Of a stretch of DNA of 5,149 nt, positions 1 through 5,149 are shown piece by piece. The DNA comes from Pseudomonadota bacterium (GTDB lineage Bacteria; Pseudomonadota; Alphaproteobacteria; Rhizobiales; Xanthobacteraceae). The position numbers were made by a program, and so were the translations under genes. The notes beneath the pieces were generated by a model, which made no database searches, was not told where the DNA came from, and saw only the letters and a list, made by a program, of their open reading frames with translations. Location of the stretch: contig JAEZMI010000362.1 of NCBI GenBank assembly GCA_023414975.1, forward strand, positions 1-5,149, read 5' to 3'. Position 1 is the first letter of the stretch, and each line of letters starts with the position of its first letter.

Positions 1-733
1 GATCACGTTCGGCTTCGTCTACGCCTTTTCCGAGAACTTCGTACTGCCGCTCTCTCATGACGAGGTGGTGCACGGAAAAGGCACTGTGCTCTCGCGAATG
101 CCCGGCGACGACTGGCAGAAATTTGCGACGGTGCGGGCCTATTACGGGCTGATGTGGGCCTATCCCGGCAAGAAGCTGCTGTTCATGGGGCAGGAGTTCG
201 CCCAGCGCCGCGAATGGAGCGAGGAACGCTCGCTCGACTGGCATCTGATGGTGATGGGCCCGCACCACCGGGGCACGCAGCTCCTCGTGCGCGACCTCCA
301 TCACCTGTACCGCGAGACGCCGGCGCTGCATGCCCGCGACTGCGAGCCGGAGGGCTTCCGGTGGATCGTTGTCGATGATGCGGGCCAGTCCGTCTTCGCC
401 TGGCTGCGCACCGGCGGCCCGCAGGACGCGCCGGTGCTGATGGTGTCGAACTTTACCCCCGTGCCCCGCGTCGGCTACCGCATCGGCGTGCCGAGGGCGG
501 GGCGCTGGCATGAAATACTCAATACCGACGCTGAAACCTATGGCGGTTCGGGCGTTGGTAATTGCGGCGCGGTCGAGGCGGTGGATATACCGGCACACGG
601 CCAGCCCGCGAGCGTTGAACTGACGTTGCCCCCTCTGGCAACGCTGTACCTTAAATGGGAAATCGCGCAGCTTGAGCCGAAAGCGGACGACAAGAAATCC
701 GCGCCTCAAAGCTCCGCCGGGAAGACGCACTAG
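1..733 (+). CDS. glgB: 1,4-alpha-glucan branching enzyme GlgB, 3' part only
   Basis: This is the C-terminal 243 residues of the glycogen branching enzyme, a GH13 protein that cuts alpha-1,4 chains and rejoins them as alpha-1,6 branches. The gene runs in from the left edge; the first full codon is at position 2 and the TAG stop at 731-733. The window opens just before conserved region IV, seen as LPLSHDEVVHGK at about 44-79. Its Asp (codon 59-61) should match the transition-state-stabilising Asp526 of E. coli GlgB. The blocks PGDDWQKFA and PGKKLLFMGQEFAQ that follow are typical of GlgB. The all-beta C-terminal domain ends with LPPLATLYLKWE (to 661). The CBM48 domain, the nucleophile and the acid/base residue must lie upstream, outside the window. 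After the usual end of the family there are 23 further polar residues (662-730). The GTG at 65 is internal and is not the start. Identity is very sure; only the 5' extent is unknown. Confidence 0.97.
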   Translation, partial: ITFGFVYAFSENFVLPLSHDEVVHGKGTVLSRMPGDDWQKFATVRAYYGLMWAYPGKKLLFMGQEFAQRREWSEERSLDWHLMVMGPHHRGTQLLVRDLHHLYRETPALHARDCEPEGFRWIVVDDAGQSVFAWLRTGGPQDAPVLMVSNFTPVPRVGYRIGVPRAGRWHEILNTDAETYGGSGVGNCGAVEAVDIPAHGQPASVELTLPPLATLYLKWEIAQLEPKADDKKSAPQSSAGKTH

Positions 734-737
734 GGAG
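733..737 (+). promoter_or_regulatory. Shine-Dalgarno site of glgC
   Basis: The bases GGGAG lie ten bases before the ATG at 748. They begin on the last base of the glgB stop codon, so ribosomes finishing glgB end on the glgC entry site. This supports 748 as the glgC start and suggests coupled translation. It is read from the sequence and not tested. Confidence 0.65.
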
Positions 738-747
738 ACCAGACTTC

Positions 748-2016
748 ATGGCACGGCCGACGGCTCTGAACGCCCCACTCGCCCGCACGGCGATGGCCTA
801 TGTCCTCGCCGGCGGCCGCGGCAGCCGCCTGATGGAGCTGACCGACCGGCGCGCCAAGCCGGCCGTGTACTTCGGCGGCAAGTCGCGCATCATCGACTTC
901 GCCCTGTCCAACGCGCTCAATTCCGGCATCCGCCGCATCGGCGTGGCGACGCAGTATCAGGCGCACAGCCTCATCCGTCACATGCAGCGCGGCTGGAACT
1001 TCTTCCGCCATGAGCGGAACGAGAGCTTCGACGTCCTGCCCGCCAGCCAGCGCGTCTCCGAGACCATGTGGTATCTCGGGACCGCGGACGCGGTGTACCA
1101 GAACCTCGACATCATCGAGGCTTATGACACGCGCCACATCATCATTCTTGCCGGCGACCACGTGTACAAGCAGGACTACGAGTTCATGCTTCAGCAGCAC
1201 GTCGACGCGGGCGCGGATGTGACCGTCGGCTGCCTGGAAGTGCCGCGCGAGGAGGCGAGCGCCTTCGGCGTGATGCATGTGGACGACCGGGACAACATCA
1301 TCTCGTTCCTTGAGAAGCCGAAGGATCCCCCTTCCATGCCCGGCCGGCCGGACAAGGCGCTGGCGTCGATGGGCATCTATGTGTTCGAGACCAAGTTCCT
1401 GATCGACCAGCTTCGCCGCGACGCCGCCGACCCGCTCTCGACGCATGATTTCGGCAAGGACCTGATCCCCTACATCGTGAAGCACGGCAAGGCGGTGGCG
1501 CACCACTTCTCCCGCTCCTGCGTGCGCTCCGACATGGAGACGGCGCCCTATTGGCGCGATGTCGGCACGGTGGACGCCTATTGGGAAGCCAATATCGACC
1601 TCACCGGGGTCGTTCCCGAGCTTGACCTCTACGACCGCGACTGGCCGATCTGGACCTATGCCGAGATCACCCCGCCGGCGAAATTCGTCCACGACGACGA
1701 GGGCCGGCGCGGGCAGGCGATTTCCTCGCTGGTCTCCGGCGGCTGCATCATCTCCGGTTCGTCGCTGCGCCGGGCCTTGCTGTTCACCGGCGTGCGGGTA
1801 AATTCCTACGGCACGCTGGAGAACAGCGTGGTGCTGCCCTATGTCGAGATCGGCCGTTCGGCGCGGCTCAAGAATGTCGTCATCGACGCGGGCGTGCGGA
1901 TTCCCGAAGGATTGGTGGTCGGCGAGGACCCCGAGCTGGACGCCAAGCGCTTTCGTCGTACCGACAAGGGAATCTGCCTTATTACCCAGCCGATGGTCGA
2001 CCGGCTGGGCATGTAA
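748..2016 (+). CDS. glgC: Glucose-1-phosphate adenylyltransferase (ADP-glucose pyrophosphorylase)
   Basis: This cytosolic enzyme makes ADP-glucose and pyrophosphate from ATP and glucose-1-phosphate, the committed step of bacterial glycogen synthesis. The 422-residue protein is full length for the family. The N-terminal nucleotidyltransferase domain (about 15-280) carries the nucleotide loop LAGGRGSRL (20-28), the metal-binding Asp137 in LAGDHVYKQDY (E. coli Asp142) and Lys190 in FLEKP (E. coli Lys195, which binds glucose-1-phosphate). The C-terminal part (about 295-420) is the left-handed beta-helix domain, with ISGSSLRRALLF and VVLPYVEIG, ending in EDPELDAKRFRRT and CLITQ. Residues known from the Agrobacterium enzyme to affect activation by fructose-6-phosphate and pyruvate appear conserved (Arg24, Arg27, Arg34, Arg35, Lys45, Arg47, Ser74), so the same activators are likely. 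The ATG at 748 has a good ribosome site and gives an N-terminus like that of relatives. The gene sits 14 bases after glgB. No defect is seen. Confidence 0.98.
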   Translation: MARPTALNAPLARTAMAYVLAGGRGSRLMELTDRRAKPAVYFGGKSRIIDFALSNALNSGIRRIGVATQYQAHSLIRHMQRGWNFFRHERNESFDVLPASQRVSETMWYLGTADAVYQNLDIIEAYDTRHIIILAGDHVYKQDYEFMLQQHVDAGADVTVGCLEVPREEASAFGVMHVDDRDNIISFLEKPKDPPSMPGRPDKALASMGIYVFETKFLIDQLRRDAADPLSTHDFGKDLIPYIVKHGKAVAHHFSRSCVRSDMETAPYWRDVGTVDAYWEANIDLTGVVPELDLYDRDWPIWTYAEITPPAKFVHDDEGRRGQAISSLVSGGCIISGSSLRRALLFTGVRVNSYGTLENSVVLPYVEIGRSARLKNVVIDAGVRIPEGLVVGEDPELDAKRFRRTDKGICLITQPMVDRLGM

Positions 2017-2048
2017 CATCGCGTGTCGCGGGGGCGTCCGGCGAGGGC

Positions 2049-2053
2049 AGGGG
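2049..2053 (+). promoter_or_regulatory. Shine-Dalgarno site that decides the glgA start
   Basis: AGGGG sits five bases before the GTG at 2059. The earlier in-frame GTG at 2023 has no purine-rich site ahead of it; its upstream bases are the end of glgC and ACATCGC. This favours 2059 as the real start of glgA. Confidence 0.65.
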
Positions 2054-2058
2054 AAATC

Positions 2059-3516
2059 GTGTCGGGTCTCAAGGTTCTATCGGTCGTCTCCGAAATTTAC
2101 CCATTGGTGAAGACCGGCGGGCTCGCCGACGTCGCGGGCGCGCTCCCCGCGGCGCTGGCTCCGCACGGCGTCGAGATGCGCACGCTCGTTCCCGGCTATC
2201 CCGCCGTGATGGCCGCGCTGGAGGCGGCCGAGCCGGTCTATGAGTTCGACCACCTGTTCGGTGGCCCCGGCCGGCTGCTCGCCGCCCGCGCCGGGGGGCT
2301 CGATCTCTTCGTGATCGAGGCGGCGCATCTCTATGATCGGCCGGGCGGTCCCTATGCGGGGCCGGACGGCGGCGACTGGCCGGACAACGCCCAGCGCTTC
2401 GCCGCGCTCGGCGCCGTCGCCTCGGGGATCGGGCTTGGGCTCGTGCCCGCCTTCGTGCCGGATGTCGTGCAGGCGCATGACTGGCAGGCGGGCCTCGCCC
2501 CCGCTTATCTGCACTATTCGGGCGCGCGCCGGCCCGGCACGGTCGCGACGGTGCACAACATCGCCTTCCAGGGCAAGTTCGCGCCGGAACTCGCGCCGGC
2601 GCTCGGCTTTCCGCCGGAGGCGATGAGCATTCACGGCATCGAGTATTACGGCACGCTCGGCTTTCTCAAGGCGGGTCTGAAGCTTTCGGACCGCATCACC
2701 ACCGTCTCGCCCACCTATGCCGGGGAAATCCTTCAGCCGGAGGGCGGCATGGGGCTCGAGGGGCTGCTGAACGATCGCAGCGCGGTGGTGCACGGCATCC
2801 TCAACGGCCTCGACGTTGCGGCCTGGAACCCGGCGCAGGATTCGCTGATTGCGGCCGCGTTCGACGTCAAGAACCTAAAGGCGCGCGAAGCGAACAAGGC
2901 GGCGCTGCAGGCCGCGTTCGGGCTTCCGCCGAACCCGGCGGCGCTGGTGTTCGGTGTGGTCAGCCGCCTGTCCTGGCAGAAGGGGCTCGACCTGCTGGCG
3001 GACAGCCTCGGCACCGTCCTGCAACTGGACGCGCAACTGGTTCTGCTCGGTTCGGGCGATGCCGACCTTGCCGTGCGCTTCGCCGGGGCGGCGGCGGCCA
3101 ATCCCGGCCGCATCGGCGTGCGGCTCGGTTATGACGAGACGGTCGCGCATCTCATCCAGGCGGGTTCCGACGCGCTGGTGGTGCCCTCGCGCTTCGAGCC
3201 CTGCGGGCTGACCCAGCTGTCGGCGCTGCGCTATGGCGCGCTGCCCGTGGTGGCGCGCGTGGGCGGTCTGGCCGATACGGTGATCGATGTGAACGAGGTG
3301 GCGCGGACGGCCGGTGTGGGCACCGGCGTCCAGTTTTCCCCCGTCACGGCGCCGGCGCTGCAGCTCGCGCTCCGGCGCACCCATCAGCTCTGGCAGGACC
3401 AGAAGCTGTGGAAGAAGCTTCAGCGCAACGCGATGACGACGGACGTCTCCTGGGACCGCGCGGCGCGCGACTATGCGAACCTGTTCCGCACCCTCGTGGC
3501 GGAGCGCAGGGCATGA
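2059..3516 (+). CDS. glgA: Glycogen synthase (ADP-glucose, GT5 family)
   Basis: This glycosyltransferase moves glucose from ADP-glucose to the non-reducing end of alpha-1,4-glucan, with retention of configuration. From the GTG at 2059 it has 485 residues, normal for bacterial GlgA (about 480). The N-terminal Rossmann domain starts with LKVLSVVSEIYPLVKTGGLADV; Lys18 of KTGGLADV corresponds to Lys15 of E. coli, which binds ADP-glucose. It continues with VVQAHDWQAGL and TVHNIAFQGKF. The C-terminal Rossmann domain (from about 295) carries SRLSWQKGLDLL, with Arg303 and Lys308 (E. coli Arg300 and Lys305), and SRFEPCGLTQ, with Glu380 (E. coli Glu377). The reading frame extends upstream to a GTG at 2023, which would add 12 residues rich in Arg and Gly. 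That form is less likely because it lacks a ribosome site and the family normally begins near the KVLSV strand. The gene follows glgC by 42 bases and overlaps glgX by four. Confidence 0.97.
   Translation: MSGLKVLSVVSEIYPLVKTGGLADVAGALPAALAPHGVEMRTLVPGYPAVMAALEAAEPVYEFDHLFGGPGRLLAARAGGLDLFVIEAAHLYDRPGGPYAGPDGGDWPDNAQRFAALGAVASGIGLGLVPAFVPDVVQAHDWQAGLAPAYLHYSGARRPGTVATVHNIAFQGKFAPELAPALGFPPEAMSIHGIEYYGTLGFLKAGLKLSDRITTVSPTYAGEILQPEGGMGLEGLLNDRSAVVHGILNGLDVAAWNPAQDSLIAAAFDVKNLKAREANKAALQAAFGLPPNPAALVFGVVSRLSWQKGLDLLADSLGTVLQLDAQLVLLGSGDADLAVRFAGAAAANPGRIGVRLGYDETVAHLIQAGSDALVVPSRFEPCGLTQLSALRYGALPVVARVGGLADTVIDVNEVARTAGVGTGVQFSPVTAPALQLALRRTHQLWQDQKLWKKLQRNAMTTDVSWDRAARDYANLFRTLVAERRA
3501..3504 (+). 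promoter_or_regulatory. Shine-Dalgarno site of glgX inside glgA
   Basis: GGAG lies eight bases before the glgX ATG at 3513, within the last codons of glgA. With the ATGA stop/start overlap at 3513-3516, it points to translational coupling of glgX to glgA. A second purine run, AGGG at 3508-3511, is too close to the ATG to serve well. Confidence 0.55.
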
Positions 3517-5149
3517 GTGGGGCCCGCCTCTCCGCCGGCCGGCCGGAGCCGCTCGGCGTTACCAGGGAGGGGGCGGGCATCAATGTCGCGGTCTTTTCCG
3601 CCCATGCGGAGGAGATCGTCTTCTGCCTGTTCGACGCGCAGGACCGGGAGACCGACCGGCTGCCGCTGCCGGCCCGGACCGGCGACGTGTTCCACGGCTT
3701 CGTCGCCGATGTGCCGGAAACGGCGCGCTACGGCCTGCGCGCCGCCGGCCCGTGGGCGCCGGATAAGGGACACCGCTTCAACCCCGCGAAACTGCTGGTC
3801 GATCCCTACGCCATCCGGCTCGACCGGCCGTTTCAGTTGCACGCGACGCAGTTCGACGCCCGCATGAACGGCGCGGGCCGGGACGATGCCGACAGCGCCC
3901 CCTTCGTGCCCAAAGCCCTGCTGGACGCCACACTCCCCGCGGCATCCGCCGCCCGGCCCTTCGACTGGGGCGCCGAGGTGATCTATGAGCTGCATGTGCG
4001 CGGCTTCACCAGGCGCCATGAAGGGCTGCCGGTGGCGCTGCGCGGCACCTTCGCCGGGCTGGCGCAACCCGCGGCATGCGACCATCTGGTCCGGCTCGGC
4101 ATCACGACGGTCGAGCTCATGCCGTCCATGGCGTGGGTCGATGAGCGTCATTTGCCGCCGCTCGGCCTGAGCAATTACTGGGGCTACAACCCGGTGGTGT
4201 TCGGCGCGCCGGACCCGCGCCTCGCCCCCGGCGGCTTCGTGGAAGTCGCCGCCACCATCGCGGCGCTGCACGCGGCCGGCATCAAGGTGGTGCTCGACGT
4301 GGTGCTGAACCATTCCGGCGAGAGCGATGCCTTCGGTCCCACGCTGAGCCTGCGCGGGCTCGACAATGCGAGCTATTACCGCCACGCGACGGACGATCCC
4401 GGCCGGCTGATCAACGACGCCGGCACGGGAAACACCCTGGCGCTGGAGCGCGCGCCGGTGCTGCGCCTCGCCATGGATGCGCTACGCCGCTGGGCGGCAA
4501 CCGGCCTCGACGGGTTCCGTTTCGACCTCGCCGCGACACTGGGGCGGCGGGCCGACGGCTTCGATCCCGACGCTCCCTTTCTCGCCGCCCTGCAGCAGGA
4601 CCCCGTCCTGCGCGATCTCGCGCTGATCGCCGAGCCCTGGGATATCGGGCCGGGCGGCTACCAGGTCGGGCAGTTTCCCGCCGGCTGGGGCGAGTGGAAC
4701 GATCATTTCCGCGACGATGTCCGCCGCTTCTGGCGCGGGGACGCGCGCATGGTCGGCGCGCTGGCGACCCGGATGGCCGGCTCCGCCGACCTGTTCGCGG
4801 CCCGCCACCGGCCGCTGTCGCGCGGCATCAATTTCGTCACCGCTCATGACGGTTTCACGCTGGCCGATCTCGTCGCCTATGAGCGCAAGCACAATGAGGC
4901 CAATGGCGAGGAGAACCGTGACGGCACGAACGACAATCGCAGCTGGAACCACGGCATCGAGGGACCGACCGACGATGCCGGCGTGATCGCGGCGCGCCGG
5001 CGCGACGTCCGCGGCCTGCTCGCGACGCTGCTGACGGCGCGAGGCACGCCCATGTTGACCATGGGCGACGAGGCCGGGCGCTCGCAGGCGGGCAACAACA
5101 ACGCTTATGCGCAGGACAATGAGCTCGCCTGGCTCGACTGGGATGCGCT
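3513..5149 (+). CDS. glgX: Glycogen debranching enzyme GlgX (isoamylase type), 5' part
   Basis: This GH13 debranching enzyme hydrolyses the alpha-1,6 bonds of short limit-dextrin branches left by glycogen phosphorylase, releasing malto-oligosaccharides. The window holds 545 complete codons without a stop; the family is usually about 650-700 residues, so the end of the barrel and the C-terminal beta domain are cut off. The N-terminal CBM48 domain (about 12-100) reads RPEPLGVTREGAGINVAVFS and ends near GHRFNPAKLLVDPYA. The TIM barrel begins around 150 with VIYELHVRGFT. Region I is DVVLNH (262-267). Region II is GFRFDLA, with nucleophile Asp338. Region III is IAEPWDIG, with acid/base Glu374. Region IV is FVTAHDG, with Asp446. 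The GlgX signatures NYWGYNP and GNNNAYAQDNE are also present. All catalytic residues are intact. The ATG at 3513 overlaps the glgA stop (ATGA) and gives the expected family N-terminus. The Hyphomicrobiales-like form fits the neighbours. Confidence 0.96.
   Translation, partial: MSGARLSAGRPEPLGVTREGAGINVAVFSAHAEEIVFCLFDAQDRETDRLPLPARTGDVFHGFVADVPETARYGLRAAGPWAPDKGHRFNPAKLLVDPYAIRLDRPFQLHATQFDARMNGAGRDDADSAPFVPKALLDATLPAASAARPFDWGAEVIYELHVRGFTRRHEGLPVALRGTFAGLAQPAACDHLVRLGITTVELMPSMAWVDERHLPPLGLSNYWGYNPVVFGAPDPRLAPGGFVEVAATIAALHAAGIKVVLDVVLNHSGESDAFGPTLSLRGLDNASYYRHATDDPGRLINDAGTGNTLALERAPVLRLAMDALRRWAATGLDGFRFDLAATLGRRADGFDPDAPFLAALQQDPVLRDLALIAEPWDIGPGGYQVGQFPAGWGEWNDHFRDDVRRFWRGDARMVGALATRMAGSADLFAARHRPLSRGINFVTAHDGFTLADLVAYERKHNEANGEENRDGTNDNRSWNHGIEGPTDDAGVIAARRRDVRGLLATLLTARGTPMLTMGDEAGRSQAGNNNAYAQDNELAWLDWDA

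Noticed and set aside
65..67. GTG as a possible start of a short separate gene
   Set aside because: The frame is open to the left edge, and the upstream residues (YAFSENFVLPLSHDE) are conserved GlgB sequence, so this is an internal Val codon.
730..2019. A 429-codon open frame on the minus strand covering almost exactly glgC
   Set aside because: It is antisense to an unmistakable glgC. Its translation is rich in His, Arg, Ala, Val and Gly with no recognisable domain, as expected from the mirror frame of G/C-biased codons in high-G+C DNA.
2077..2793. A 238-codon minus-strand frame opposite glgA
   Set aside because: It is antisense to conserved GlgA sequence, rich in Arg, His and Gly, and has no motif or ribosome site that I could support.
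3534..3545. Palindromic CCGGCCGGCCGG near the start of glgX
   Set aside because: Short CCGG repeats are expected by chance in this base composition, a similar run occurs around 1341-1351 in glgC, and here it encodes ordinary residues of the GlgX N-terminus.
3471..4385. A 304-codon open frame on the minus strand opposite the start of glgX
   Set aside because: It lies across conserved glgX coding sequence and has the low-complexity composition of a shadow frame, with no family motif.
4482..4952. A minus-strand frame whose N-terminus looks hydrophobic (VLLAIGLIVLALIGDEIG), like a membrane segment
   Set aside because: The hydrophobic run is the reverse complement of the conserved GlgX region just after FVTAHDG. 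The rest of the frame is shadow-like, and the sense strand is clearly constrained as GlgX.

Overview
The window is an internal piece of a glycogen-metabolism operon. Four genes lie head to tail on the + strand: the 3' end of glgB (branching enzyme), complete glgC (ADP-glucose pyrophosphorylase), complete glgA (glycogen synthase) and the 5' five-sixths or so of glgX (debranching enzyme). The DNA is very G+C rich with strong G/C third-position bias. From memory, the GlgC protein closely resembles the Agrobacterium/Rhizobium type of enzyme. Together with the glgB-C-A-X gene order, this suggests an alphaproteobacterium of the Hyphomicrobiales (Rhizobiales), perhaps Xanthobacteraceae-like. The genus is a guess; the order is a fairly confident inference.

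Layout: 1-733 is the glgB 3' part, from just before catalytic region IV to the stop. A 14-base gap carrying a Shine-Dalgarno site follows, then glgC at 748-2016. A 42-base gap leads to glgA, whose best start is the GTG at 2059 and whose stop is at 3516. glgX starts at the ATG at 3513, overlapping the glgA stop by four bases (ATGA), and stays open to the right edge at 5149. There is no unassigned stretch longer than 42 bases. I see no promoter, terminator, RNA gene, mobile element, CRISPR array or significant repeat.

How the genes work together: GlgC makes ADP-glucose from glucose-1-phosphate and ATP, the committed and allosterically controlled step. GlgA polymerises the glucose into alpha-1,4 chains. 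GlgB introduces alpha-1,6 branches. GlgX removes the short branches left after phosphorylase has trimmed the outer chains. The tight spacing suggests one transcript with translational coupling, at least between glgA and glgX. The promoter should lie left of this window. In related bacteria a phosphoglucomutase gene (pgm) often follows such a cluster, but it is not visible here.

I found no undescribed system. This is a well-conserved housekeeping operon, and the findings below are small-scale observations: a start-codon choice, a polar GlgB tail, conserved allosteric residues and translational coupling.
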